Assembly: GCA_020205615.1 (NCBI GenBank)
Contig: CM035168.1
Coordinates: 1,939,830 to 2,003,829 of the forward strand
Reading direction: 5' to 3'
Source of the DNA: Panax quinquefolius
Lineage: Eukaryota; Streptophyta; Magnoliopsida; Apiales; Araliaceae
DNA: 64,000 bases
Positions within the stretch are counted from its first letter, which is position 1; each line of letters opens with the position of its first letter. The position numbers and the translations under genes were made by a program. The notes below the pieces were generated by a model. It did no database searches and had not been told where the DNA came from. It worked only from the letters and a program-made list of their open reading frames with translations. Shown in pieces: positions 1 through 11,440 of the stretch.

Positions 1-924
1 TATAGTTAAGCAAATCAGATTTAGAAAAGTTATTGTACTTACTTGAAAAAATCAAAATCTGGAAATATGACGATAAACAAATCCGAGTCCTTTGAATTCA
101 CAAAGTTTTCTTGAAGCAAAATTATTCTCTCACTGGTGCTAAAGGATTTTTGAATAATTATTTCCCAAGATGAAACGGATTTCAAATTCTTAATTAGTGG
201 CACTTTAATATTAAGAATTCTTCTAATGCAATTTCTATGTATTGCAGAACAGGAATGAATGAAGAAAACATATACTGCAAAACTGCGAGAAACTTATGAA
301 GGAATGCGCTCCCGAATAAACTATTTATAGAATAATTTCGTGACTGATTAGATGGGATATGACCGTTGGCGAATCCATTCGTCAAAACGACGTAGTATCC
401 GTGATGATAAAAAATTAAACAGATTTTGTCCAAAAAATTATATATCACGACCCGACCCCGGCCCACCCGAACGGTCGGTCGACGACGGCGGCGCGCGTGT
501 GGGTTCGAACCAAGCCTTGTCTAAGTCCTCTCCCTTCCACAAAAGTGAAGTTCCCCTTGGGGCCCTTCCCATTATGCAAACATCTCATATATAAATTCTT
601 CACTTTTCTCTCAAACTAATTCATGTGTGGGACAAGGCAAGTTACAACATTTCAAGTAGGTGACTTTGGAGTCAATTTTCTTATTCAATTCTTAATGGAT
701 TAATTTGAACAAATAAGTATACCACGTTATACTCCTTGCGGAGGATAACGCATTGGTGCATGGACCCGACATTTTTGGAGTACAGGTCCCACATTAAATT
801 AAGCCTCAAATTGCTTTAATATTTATTTTTCAAACCCATTTCCAACATAGTTAAGATATAAATATAAGTCTAAACTATTTAGATGATCTCTTAATACAAA
901 AATATGGACCGTTAAAATGAATTA
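1..924. other. Non-genic flank with a GC-rich repeat remnant
   Basis: No supportable gene is seen; the open frames here are short and without recognisable motifs. From about 449 to 520 the composition turns sharply GC-rich in an otherwise AT-rich region, followed by a TATATAAATT-containing stretch (about 588-598) and TGTGGGACAAGG (627-638). Such motifs recur in dispersed plant repeats, so this may be a fragment of an unidentified repeat. A tRNA T-arm-like GGTTCGAACC sits at 502-511 without the rest of a tRNA. Confidence 0.4.
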
Positions 925-1273
925 CAATACAAGAAAAAGCTTTATTTCCGACAGAATTAATTCTCTCGGAAGTAGTCTAATTTTGATGAATTATTCGGTT
1001 AGAAAAAAACTTATAAATGTCTCAAAATGCAGTTGCAGGGACGGATTATGACGAAAGCTAACGCAGTTAATTCTAACTTCATATTCACGTGGGTGATAAC
1101 TTGCATGATACCATGTTGATGGTTCCTACAGTACCTTGCAACAACTATTGTCATCAGCATACCCCTAGCCAGCTCAATGAAGGCAATCTACATATTTGCA
1201 GGTTAATGGAATGATATATGTACTATAAAATGTACAGTTGTAATTGAGTATATTGAAGATCGAATAGAGTATT

Positions 1274-1442
1274 ATTGAGTCTATTGAACATTGCGTCAAA
1301 ACTAAGTAAATGCTACTTAGTTTATTTTACTAATGCAAAACTAAGTAAATGTTACTTAGTTTATGAGAACTGTTATTTGGAATATATATGGAGACTACTA
1401 TTCGACATTCACTCCTACTTGTAAAACGGATTTCTACGTTTA

Positions 1443-1483
<41 letters not shown>

Positions 1484-1745
1484 ACTTATTAAGTTTATTG
1501 AATATTGCAGCAAACTAAGCAAATGCTACTTAATTAGTTTATTTTGCTAATGAAAAACTAAGTAAGTTCTACTTAATTTATGAAAACTATTATTTGAAAT
1601 ATATATGGGGATTACTGTTTGACATTCACTCCTACATTTCTGTTGGGTTTCTAATTAAGTTTCAAATTATATTATTTAATTTAGACACTTATTCAGTTTC
1701 TTTTAATTGCATCCCAACTAAGCAAATGCTACTTAGTTTATTATT
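1274..1745. repeat. About 214-bp tandem repeat with ACTAAGTA hairpins inside the CACTA element
   Basis: A block beginning ATTGAGTCTATTGAACATTG at about 1274 recurs at about 1488 with roughly 80-85% identity by eye, and a third partial copy spans about 1686-1745. Each block carries one or two copies of a near-palindrome, ACTAAGTA-AATGC-TACTTAGT, able to form an 8-bp stem (1300-1321, 1340-1360, 1514-1535, 1557-1575, 1715-1737). A further copy lies at about 2213. Confidence 0.7.
1445..1479. repeat. (AT)n microsatellite
   Basis: About 17 uninterrupted AT dinucleotides lie between the first and second copies of the 214-bp tandem repeat. Confidence 0.95.
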
Positions 1746-2235
1746 ATATTTTATTTTATTTTATTATATTTATTATTATGTTTTATTTAATTTAATTTTA
1801 TTTTATATTATATTATATAATTTTAATTTAATTTAACTTAATTTAATCTATTTTATTTTATTTATTTTATTTTATTTTATTATTATATTATTTAATTTTT
1901 AAATTTATTTTATTTAATAAACTAAATTTATTTTATTTTATTTTGTTTTATTTATTTTATTTATTTTATTTTATTATTATGTTTTATTGTATTGTATTTT
2001 ATTTGCATTATATTATATATTTTTAAATATTTTTTATTAAATTTAATTTAATTTATTAAATTAAATCAAATTTTATTTTATTCATAATTTATTATTATTA
2101 TTTATTTTATTTTATGTAATTATATTTTTTTATATTATCTAATTTTTTAAATTTATTTTGTTTAATAAACTAAACTAAATTAAATTTATTTCATTTTATT
2201 TTAGTAGTAAGAAACTAAGTAAATGCTACTTATTT
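1740..2235. repeat. Low-complexity TTTTA/TTATT tract
   Basis: About 500 bp composed almost only of A and T in TTTTATTTTA and AATTTAATTT runs, within the CACTA element. The frames crossing it are products of composition. Confidence 0.9.
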
Positions 2236-3983
2236 TATTTTAATATTGGGAAATTAATAAAATAATACATAAATATATTTGTAGCCCATAAATTTTTCAA
2301 TTGAAGATTTCTCGATATAGATATTAAAATTTAAATTCAATTAAAAAATATCAAATATCACATTAACACTTGAAGATACACTGACATATATATAATTCAC
2401 AATATATCACATTATGACCCAAACACTGTAATTGCACAAATACACTGTATACACTAACAGAAATTTTAATTGCACAAAATAAATCACAATTTCAACAACA
2501 TGCAACAATTTGCAGAATTGAAGTCAAATAATCCCAATTTACAAAACAGTTTATATCAACTTGCAACAATTTGCATAATTAAAGTCAAATAATCACAATT
2601 TGCATAACTGAAATAAACCCAAATTCAGCAAATTAAAATGTAATCCCAATTTTTAATACAACAAGAAGTCTAAAATTATTCTCAATTTCAGTAACACATG
2701 AACATGCCAAAATATGGACTCCCAATTTTAACAAAATCAACAACTCAAATCATTAAACTATATTCAGTAACCTCAAATAATCCAAATCATCATAATTTCA
2801 TCAACAACAAAATATCCAAAATTTAGTTTATATTCTCATATTAAAACCCATATATATTAACCCTAAAAATTACAAACCCTCAAATTTCAGTACCATCTAT
2901 ACAAAATTTAGGATTGTTTACCTTGAATTAAAGGAGGTGAAACGAGGAAGAGGAAGGAGGAGGAGCTACCGTCGCGCCATCGTTCCTCGTCTACCGAAAA
3001 TGGTGGCTGTGGCCGAGGGGACTGTCAAACGGAGGGACTGGGGGAGATGGGTGGCAATGTCCGATGGTGGACTGGAGGGAGATGAGAGATGAGAGAGTTT
3101 AGAGAGTGACAGAGTACTGAGAGAGAGTGAGAGTGAGGAGAGAGAAAGAGAAATGAAAATGAGGCGATTGAGGAGAAGACGTACGAAGTCTGATTAGGTG
3201 TTATAAGTTAATTCCGACGGAATTTCCGTCGGACATACGTCACTCGGAATTATATTACTATCGAAGAAATTTTTCTCGAAATTAAATAACTACAGTTCCG
3301 TCGATTTTATGCTTCGCGCTCGGGGGACACTTGGCGCCAATAAGGGTATTCTACTTCCAACGGAATTCCGTCAAACTTAGAGTAATTTTGAAGGACTTAT
3401 CATTGACGAATTATTCCATCGTAACTAGACTTATTTCGACAAATTTAAATCCGTCGAGAATACTTTCATCGAACTTAAGGGTTTTTCTTGTAGTGTCATG
3501 GTGATCTATTTGATGAAGTTCGACAAGCTTACAACAATTAAGGTTCATATCAATGCATTCTTCCCGAATACCCTTTTTCTGAATATATATTATGTTGTTA
3601 AAAAAAATTTTGGCCCCCCTTAAGATCAAATCTTGGTTTCGTTCCAAGTCAATAATGATCTTATATTTTGAAATAAAGGAAGTACTATATATTTATAATT
3701 ATAATAAAACTGGGAAATAAAAAAATGACAAAATGAAACTCTTTTAATTAGAGCAAGTTACTCACGTATGGGCTCATTTTCATATCTAATTAACCCGGTT
3801 CAGTTCTCACAGAAATGGAGATGAGAACTGAATTCAGAAAATGATCGTATTGTAATAATGCATTGCACAATTTGTATAAAATAAATAGAAAGGAAATAAA
3901 ACTGCCTAACTAAACATTACATCACCCCTGAGTGATCTCACTATTTATCTCCAATTCAGAATATGGTTGCTCAAAGTAATATA

Positions 3984-4280
3984 CTCCTTCCATTTTAAAA
4001 TATAACATCAATATTTTTTAAAATTTCATAATTGATATGAATCTACATAATTTTAATCCATATAATTATAAACATCGTAAATTATCAAAATTATATGCTA
4101 CTTACAAGCTTTATTTTTTTCAAATAAGTCATGTCAGTTTTAATTTTTGAAAAATTTCAAATTAATTTTTAAAAGTCCAATATGAATCTTAAATTTTATA
4201 ATTTGTGTCATGAGAAGAATATTTTTCGGAATGGTGAGTTATATATAGTCGCTTATATTAAGTTTGGATCGAAGGAATGA
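3984..4280. mobile_element. Stowaway-like (Tc1/mariner) MITE
   Basis: The left end CTCCTTCCATTTTAAAATATAA and the reverse-complemented right end CATTCCTTCGATCCAAAC...TTAATATAAG resemble the Stowaway CTCCCTCCGTCCCA...ATATAAG terminus, with TA next to the left end (3982-3983). About 297 bp, AT-rich, no coding capacity. The ends are imperfect, so it is an old copy. Confidence 0.55.
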
Positions 4281-6063
4281 ATGTGAGAACGGAATTGGTC
4301 ATTCTTATGAAATGAAACAAAACTGTTTAGTCGTTCCATTGAAATGAAATGAACCATTCTCATTCAATTATTCATTCCAAACGTGTGAATTTTATTACTT
4401 GAGGCAGGATATAGTTGGAATAAAATGAATCATTGTACTCTCTATTTCATTCTCTTTTCTATTCCATTCTTTTATAAATTCTTTTCCTTGGATCCAAACT
4501 TAAGGTTAGATATAGTTATTTCAGTGGGCCTAATCTTAGAAAATACATGCATTGAGTTTCATATTTCTGGTCATCAATTTGCTTACAATCTTTGTTAACG
4601 TCGAGACCGAATTTATTTATATTTCCACGAGGTAAGACCAGGTCCAAATTTATTAGAAAACTTTTCGGTGTAAGAATTACTACAGGTGTATATATTGCAC
4701 TAACTGTAAATATAAGGTAATTTGTATGTAGATAGTGTATTAGTTTTTGTGTTTACCTATGCCTTGTGAATGATCTCGTATATATATATATATAGGGTTA
4801 TATGTATATATATATATAATTGTCTAGTACACAGTCGTATTAAAATATATTTTTTTTTGGACTATAGCGACGATTCAACCGTAGCCATAGACAGAGAATA
4901 TCTATCTACACATAGCTCAACCGTCGTTATCATTCAAAAAAAGCTGTCATTATAAAGGATTGGTATACTTCTGTGATTGTATATACATTTTTCTCATATA
5001 TATATAGAGAATTAGTTTTCACCATATATATTGTAGATCAATTGGGGATTAAGATCTACTCCATTATATTTTTTCTTCGGTTTCTCCCAAATATAAATGA
5101 CATTTAATGACAAAATAAAAATTGTCAAACAATTAGAGAATTTGCTGTAAACAATTATTTCGCTAAATGTAATATTTATGTCGCTAAATATGTATTAAGA
5201 GAAATTAGAGGATACGTGCAATGGAAGGGATTCTAATCCACCAATTGGGCTTTACTTGATATAAAGTCCCTTTAAGATTTCTATTTGAGCCATGTTTACT
5301 TGGAATATTTAGGCTGTATTTATTGAACCCAATTTAATAAAATCATTTCCTAACATTATTGTAAATGATTCAGATTTTTATCAATCTTTGAATTAAAATA
5401 AGAGAGATTGATAGAATTAGAAAAGGAGAAATATAAATAAGTATACATACATATATAACAATCCCAAGTCCATAAATCTTTAGGCCATTTTATACACTAC
5501 ATTTAATTTAATGTGCAGTTAGAAATCAAAGTTTACACTTTACACTAGGCTCTAGTCTCTAGTTATACATTTCCACTATATTAAATTTGAAGAACTAGTG
5601 AAATATAACACTATAAATTTTATTTTATTTATATCAAAGGGTATGCATAATATGCAAACTTTATATTCAAAACAAGAAGTTTAAAAAAATAAAATAAAAA
5701 AATAGGACTCTCATTAAAAATGGATTTAATTGTAAAACCATATTAGAATTTGGGTCTCAACTTTAAGCCCAATTGTTTGGATTCAATAGGCAACATCAAG
5801 TATCTGAACAATATAGTTTTAGGGTCCTTAACACTAATATACAACAATTAGAAAGTATTTACAAAAATAATACATACACAAAATAATTACAAAATAACGC
5901 AATTCATATTAATAAGGAAACTTAAAATTAAGTAGAAATAACTGTCATAATTAATCATTCAAATTTAAATATATGTGATCTAACCACAAAAATAAATTCA
6001 AATTCAAATATTCAAATTCAAATTTTATAGGAAAGATTGCACAAATTTTGTACTTTGCAGAAG
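4281..6063. other. AT-rich intergenic DNA
   Basis: No gene or RNA is recognised. The stretch contains a TATATA microsatellite at about 4776-4820 and a short imperfect inverted repeat around ACTATAGCGACGATT (about 4860-4960), which resembles the GTCGCTATAG-type hairpin at 17608-17730. Otherwise nothing distinctive. Confidence 0.5.
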
Positions 6064-6238
6064 GTGGCGGAGGCAATTTTCGGAGAGGAGTGGAAGCTTG
6101 GAAGAGGTGGCGACTTTGGAGGAGGTGGTAGTGGTGGCTTGAGGCGGTGAAGGCTATGGAGGAGGTAGCAATAGCGGTGGTGGCGGAGATGACGGTGGTG
6201 GCTCAAGTGGTGGTTACAGAAACGGTGGAGAGCGGTAG
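6064..6238 (+). pseudogene. Relic of a glycine-rich protein exon (frameshifted)
   Basis: Frame 1 near 6109-6150 reads GDFGGGGSGGLRR and stops. Moving to frame 2 at 6143 gives GGEGYGGGSNSGGGG followed by DDGGGSSGGYRNGGER and a TAG near 6236. One frame break therefore splits what looks like a single glycine-rich tail of the kind found in plant glycine-rich RNA-binding and cell-wall proteins. No RNA-recognition domain or start codon is seen upstream, although TTGCAG/AAGGTGGCG at about 6055 could be a splice acceptor. G-rich low-complexity DNA that translates this way by chance is the alternative. The block is GC-rich compared with its surroundings. Confidence 0.4.
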
Positions 6239-6342
6239 TGGCGGGAGCAACCATTTTCTGGTAATAAAAGGAAATTCTCGAGATACTGCAAAGGAGAAGA
6301 TCATTAGTAATGTCATGGCACCAGAGAGCAATTAGACCTTCG

Positions 6343-6665
6343 TACCAAGGTAACCAAACTTTTATAACAAGGTAACCAAAATTTTATACTAAGGTAACCA
6401 AACTTTTATACCAAGGTAACCAAACCTTGGTAACCAAGGTAACCAAACTTTTATACTGAGGTAACCAAACTTTTATACCAAGGTAACCAAACTTTTCTAC
6501 TAAGGTAACCTTGGAATGACAGTTTGGTTACCTTGGTATAAAAGTTTGGTTACCTTAGTATAAAAGTTTGGTTACCTTGGTATAAAAGTTTAATTACCTC
6601 AAATAAAAGTTTGGTTACCTTAAGTATATACGATTTATAACCTTGAGATGAAAGTTTAGTTACCA
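6343..6665. repeat. Inverted array of 22-bp GGTAACCAAACTTTTATACC repeats
   Basis: Seven or eight direct copies of a 22-bp unit containing GGTAACCAAAC (starts near 6349, 6371, 6393, 6415, 6438, 6460, 6482) run to about 6510. After a short centre (TTGGAATGAC) the reverse complement, GTTTGGTTACC, is repeated from about 6521 to 6665. The two arms could pair over about 140 bp. The unit itself contains the palindrome GGTAACC. Confidence 0.85.
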
Positions 6666-6718
6666 ACTGCGCTTTTATGAAAAAAGCTGCATGTGTGGAT
6701 TGGTTACCTTGATATATA

Positions 6719-7042
6719 ATGATGGATATAAGAAAGCAAAAGGACGATGAATTTCACGAGAATAATTCCCATTTTCTAGGTGTGAAGCAACTTCTCAAAG
6801 ATCCTCTTCCATATGGACTCGGTAATGCCAAACCTCCTATGCCTAACACACAAAACTCGATCGGAAGATCCAAATCAATGAACCATGAAGAAAGAGAAAC
6901 CTCCTATGCACATCAAACTGAGAAATTTGGTATCATTTTGGAAGATCCATGTAAAAGTACTGTTTCCTATCAAATTTTGAATTCACTCCACGGCATCACA
7001 CCCATGAAGAAAGAAAGCAATGAAGTCAGGGCTTTGGTGTGA
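6719..7042 (+). CDS. Hypothetical 107-residue frame of unknown status
   Basis: An ATG-started frame of 107 codons with fairly hydrophilic, mixed composition (MMDIRKQKDDEFHENN... to ...NEVRALV). I recognise no domain, signal peptide or membrane segment. It lies just right of the inverted GGTAACC array and 480 bp right of the glycine-rich relic on the same strand. On the other strand the same region is pyrimidine-rich and could equally be part of an untranslated leader. A captured gene fragment or a chance frame is as likely as a gene. Confidence 0.2.
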   Translation: MMDIRKQKDDEFHENNSHFLGVKQLLKDPLPYGLGNAKPPMPNTQNSIGRSKSMNHEERETSYAHQTEKFGIILEDPCKSTVSYQILNSLHGITPMKKESNEVRALV

Positions 7043-7078
7043 GTATATAGCGAGGAAGAAAATAATAATTGTGTTTGT

Positions 7079-7141
7079 AGGAGAGAGAAAGCGAGGAAGT
7101 TATCTTTTTACGGTGAGGAGAGAGAAAGCGAGGAAGTTATC
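7079..7141. repeat. Tandem direct duplication of a purine-rich segment
   Basis: GAGAGAAAGCGAGGAAGTTA occurs twice in a row, about 36 bp apart. DNA from here to 7680 is AT-rich and shows nothing else. Confidence 0.7.
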
Positions 7142-7744
7142 TGTTCAGCCCATTAATATTAATCCCTTAAATTAAGGACTTTTAATTGTATTAGTATTGT
7201 AAATTAAAATGATGAAGTGTAATATTTTTGTAATTATTTTTTAGATGTATCATTATTGTAATTATTTTTAAAATGTACTAATATATGTAATTCATCCATA
7301 GTTTTAAGAAAACTTTATATAGTTTTTTAAATAATAACTTTTAAGAAAGAAAAAACAATTAACTTCTCAAACATATTTTTAGCAGTGGCTTTGATAATTA
7401 TATTCAATTTACTTTGTATATAAATAATGACATATTAAGAATGTTATAATTTAAAAATAAAAAATATCTCTCAAATTTTAGAACTGACGGATTATTATTT
7501 TTCTTAAGATAAAAAAAATAAAAATAAAGAATTTATAGTTCCAAGTTCTAGCTACAATTTGTACGAATCATTTTTTGGTTTTGTTTTACTTTTTATGCAA
7601 AAGCAAAAAACAAATTATTACTAAGAAAACCTTAATCCAAAAATATGGATTCATAGTTCAGACTAAATTCGGTTACGAAAGTTCTAAAAAGCGCTAAGAG
7701 AGAGGTGGGCGGTCGGATGGGACATAATGTCTAGGGGGGCTAGG

Positions 7745-10582
7745 TGTAAGACCCCGAAATTTTTTTTAAATAAAAAGGAATTTCCTTTATTTATTATTTT
7801 GAAATAGTAAGGGTTGATTTGATTAATGTGGATAGTTAAGGGTTAAATATGCAAATATTTCAAAATAAGCAAGTGGTTATAAAATATTCATTGTTGTTTG
7901 GGGAATATTCGTTTGGTCGTGGAATATTAAATGCGATTTTAATATTCGTCTGACGACTTCGACCATGTGTGGGCCCCATAACTGAAAGTGATTGGATGAA
8001 GAAAACGACAAATATAAGTTGTTTTTAAATAACGTGGCGTAGTTATTCACCAAGTATCTTCATTGAATACCCGGTGGTTAAAAACACACTAATACGCCGT
8101 TGTTGAACAAGAATACACCAGTATTGCACCAATTATTGATTCTTACGTAAGAAGGCACTACTCAATAATGGTTACGATAATTCTTATCGCTCAAATATTT
8201 TATTGAGTTAATAATTGTTGCGTTGATATTTTATATTCTTGTTGTTGTTTCATAATTGTCATTACACAAATCTTTCATTATCGAAGCAATAATTCATATT
8301 ATGTCTCTAATAATATTATTAGATAACATTATTGGCAATGTCTAGAAAGTTCAATCAAGGAGAGGTTTGGTCACCTAATTGCGCGCCAAGAAGAAGAAAT
8401 TCTTATTGAAAGCCCCTCTTCCTTGAACCCGCCTCGGTTGTTGTCGAATATTGTGATTCTCGAATATTATTTGTGAATAATTAATTATTGATTTATATGA
8501 TGAGGAAAATATTGATTTTATGTGGATATAGATGGAGAAAATTTTAAAATGACAATTGTTGAAAATTAATATTTTATCTTTTTGATAAAATAATTCATTT
8601 AAATATATTATTTTAATAATATATTAACGGTGATATTTTTACAACGAATGTGGGATATATGAGTATACGAGGAAGAAGAGTATTTTTGTTGCAATAAATG
8701 TTTAAAACATGTTAAACATGCTCGGTGGACCCCATTTATTGATTGAAATTTGATTATAGCACCGTAAAATTGCCCGCTTGTGGATTTCAAATAATTTCTG
8801 ATTGGAATTTGGAAAACTTTCTTCTGCAAAGTTGTAGAGAATTGAATTTCCTATAACAACTCGCGTGATTCAAATTTTCTGATGAAAGGGCTATTTATTA
8901 TGAATTATTGAAGTTCCAAAGCTTCAAATAATTGATTTTGAAAGTTTAAAATATTTAAAATTAGAAAAACGTTTTTTCTTATTTTTTCTAGAAGGTAGCA
9001 TGTGTTTGATGGCTGAAATCAGATTCTAGACATGTGTAAAAATAATATAATTATATTATTAATTTATTAAATTTTCTAACTTTGGTGTTCTAAGCATTTC
9101 TATAAATAGGGTGCTTGGGTTAGAATTGAAAATCACACCGTAAATCAAGTTTTCTCTCTATATTATCGAGCGTATTCTTGTGAGTATTTTGAGTATACTT
9201 TGAGTATTGCTATACTGGCAAAGTCCAAGTCATAGCCTTATATCCTGTTTCAAATTTAAGATCGATCTTTCGAGGTAAGGGATATTATTTTTTTCAGAAT
9301 GATATTATTTCTTCAATATCATTATAATTTGAAATGTTGATCTGAAGTTTTTATCAAATTTGGAACTTTTTCATGTCGGGGTTACTATTTCATGGGTTAC
9401 TATTCATGAGTTACTTATTCACGAGTTACTTTATTCATGAGTTCTTATTCACGAGTTACTATTCACGAGTACTATTCATGAAGCGTGAAGATGTTTTTGT
9501 GGAATTTCTATCTTTTGGTGTCGAGTTACTATTCACGATATCTTGGCACTATTCACGATATCTGACCTATTCATGTATACTGATCTTATTCACCTAAAAA
9601 ATAAAATTTCTTCTTTTCGTTCAAAACATTTATTCCGGATACTAACTCGATTGTATCCATGTTTTGATCATTCTTGAATTTTACACCACTATGATTATTT
9701 TTGAGGTATTTTTGGGCGTGGATAAAACCAAGTACGAATCCTTAATCCTTAATCCTTGTCATTTTGTTTCACCGGATTCGCTTTTTTAAAAAAATATTTT
9801 CATCATCCTCGGTCTTAAATGATGATATTATGGAATATCTTTGGCACCGTAGTGCAAAGATGAATGATTTCTTAAGAATATCTTTGGCACATAGTGCAAA
9901 GATGAATGATTTCTGAAGAATATCTTTGGCCGTAGTGCTGAAGATGAAATGTGTGTTTAAATGAACACGACCAAATCGATGAATATCTTTGGCTCAGTAG
10001 TCAAAGATGAATATTTGATTCCGATGTATATTGATTGATGTTACGGGGATAAAAGATAGATTTATGAACTTTTAAATTCATACATAGAAGATAGTAGTTT
10101 GCATTCTCTACTTAACTCTTCTAATGAATTATTATTTCATTGCGAATATTGATCCAAAACTTGTTGTCTATCAGTATTCTATCGATTTTTCCTGTTGAAG
10201 ACTAACGATAATTTGTTGTATATTATCTTAGTCATAATATTCTTTACCGGGCTAGTTGAGCTCACCCTTTCCTTGTTGTTCCATTTTTCTTCTCGGGAGG
10301 CGAGAATGTAATGAGTACTTAGTGCAAAAATATGGAATGAAGGTTCTAGAGAGAGTTGTTTAGTAGTCCTCACCATTTTGTAAAATAATGAATCAATAAT
10401 TATGATGGGGATTTATTTGCGTGTGGATATTGTCAGAAGATAATATTATATTTAAACTCACAATTATATATTGTAAGTATTTCACACGACATTTGTATTA
10501 TTGAAGTTGTAGTTTGCTTCTTGTACCATGTATTTGGCGACTCAGAATGGGTGTTGTGTATACCTATTTTGGGGGCGTCACA
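7745..10582 (+). mobile_element. Solo LTR, chromovirus family A, target duplication CTAGG
   Basis: The 2838-bp segment begins TGTAAGACCCC and ends GGGGGCGTCACA, with perfect CTAGG duplications at 7740-7744 and 10583-10587. No internal gag-pol is attached, so it is a solo LTR left by recombination between the two LTRs of a Ty3/gypsy element. Inside are a promoter box TATAAATA (9111-9118), a splice-donor-like GAG/GTAAGG at 9275, a 14-bp GAGTTACTATTCAC minisatellite (about 9380-9590), and three or four ATCTTTG...CAAAGAT hairpin modules (about 9830-10010). The acceptor site that other copies keep near this position reads CTCGG here (about 10295). It belongs to the same subfamily as 59579-62339. 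Confidence 0.92.
9111..9118 (+). promoter_or_regulatory. TATA box of the solo LTR promoter
   Basis: CTATAAATAG lies in the same relative place in every LTR copy of the window, followed by a pyrimidine-rich leader and a GTAAGG site. It faces the RALF34 gene about 3.1 kb downstream. Confidence 0.65.
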
Positions 10583-11303
10583 CTAGGTGGAGCCTGAACA
10601 GGGCCTGGTCAGAGTCTAGGCAAATTTTTTTATTTTAAGCCAATTTTAATATTTTATTTTATATTTATTCAAACAAAACAATAATATAAAGCAAAACAAT
10701 CTATAATAAAGACTTTTGCTTAAAAATCAAACACATATCCATATTGTTAATGTCAAGGTTCAAACACAAACATGCAATTGTTCAAAATTCAAATATATTT
10801 TTAACTTATTAGTTTTATTCATAAATAAGATTGCTATTAAATAATAAAATTTTAAATTTTAAAAATTTAATTCAATATTAAAACTTAAAAACTAAACATA
10901 AATTTAATAATCATATTGAATTAAACTAAATATTACAAATGTATCATCATTTATATAATTTAAAGTTGGTACAAGTTTAAAAATTACAATTATAATAAAA
11001 TTATTCATTTGACTTGATATTGTTTACTTGTTGTGATTTGATATGCTACAATCTGTATTATGAATATGATAAATCATTAGAAAAATAAATATATCAAGAC
11101 CCGATTTGGGTAGTTATTATAAAAAAAAAACTCTCTGTCTAGACCCCGCCTAATTTTCTGGAGAAAATATTTTGTCGCGTTGGGCCTAGGTGAAGCGCCA
11201 GGGGACCTGGCACCTAGGCAAGGCGCCAAAGGAGCCTGCCTAGCACCTAGGCAGGACGCCAAAAAGGAAGCCTAGCGCCTAGGCAGAGATTTTTAGAACA
11301 TTG

Positions 11304-11440
11304 TCGGTTACCATGAATTAACTTTATAGTAAGTTGGTCAATTGATTAATATAGTACTAACACGCAGAGAGAGATCACATTCTGACATATGTCGACGCTG
11401 TATTGATCAATTGATAGAAGTTAATAATCACTTCTGTTCA
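11304..11440. mobile_element. Inverted-repeat MITE, family M, copy 1
   Basis: CGGTTACCATGAA...AGTAAGTTGGTCAATTGAT at the left pairs with the right end ATTGATCAATTGATAGAAGT...TCACTTC. The same termini occur at 18089-18236 and 20725-20870. This is the most diverged copy. Confidence 0.5.

Larger units (their letters stand above)
925..3495. mobile_element. Non-autonomous CACTA (EnSpm-type) DNA transposon
   Basis: The right end reads GGGTTTTTCTTGTAGTG, the reverse complement of the canonical CACTACAAGAAAAACCC terminus of plant CACTA elements. The left end reads CAATACAAGAAAAAGC, the same motif with small changes. Flanking trinucleotides are TTA (922-924) and TCA (3496-3498), a near match to a 3-bp target duplication. 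Subterminal TTCCGACGGAA/CCGTCGG motifs at about 3215-3480 and related TTCCGACAG at about 945 fit CACTA transposase-binding repeats. About 2.57 kb of mostly AT-rich, low-complexity DNA lies inside. No transposase frame is visible, so it would depend on an enzyme supplied in trans. Confidence 0.75.
7681..11299. mobile_element. CTAGGC-rich inverted-repeat element, split by a solo LTR
   Basis: The left end GTTCTAAAAAGCGCTAAG and the reverse-complemented right end TGTTCTAAAAATCTCTGCC share a terminal TTCTAAAAA. The interior flanks are rich in CTAGGC/GCGCTAGG motifs (7725-7744, 10583-10620, 11140-11285), a hallmark of a dispersed plant repeat type with structured, GC-rich ends. Without the nested LTR (7745-10582) and its duplicated target the element is about 780 bp. 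No clear target duplication was found around it, and its superfamily is undetermined. The interval 10620-11140 is AT-rich. Confidence 0.45.

Noticed and set aside
502..511. tRNA gene suggested by a T-arm-like GGTTCGAACC
   Set aside because: No acceptor, D-arm or anticodon arm can be drawn in the surrounding GC-rich sequence.
1594..1836. 80-codon frame in the CACTA element
   Set aside because: It is made of Ile/Leu/Tyr/Phe runs from A/T-only sequence and is low-complexity translation.
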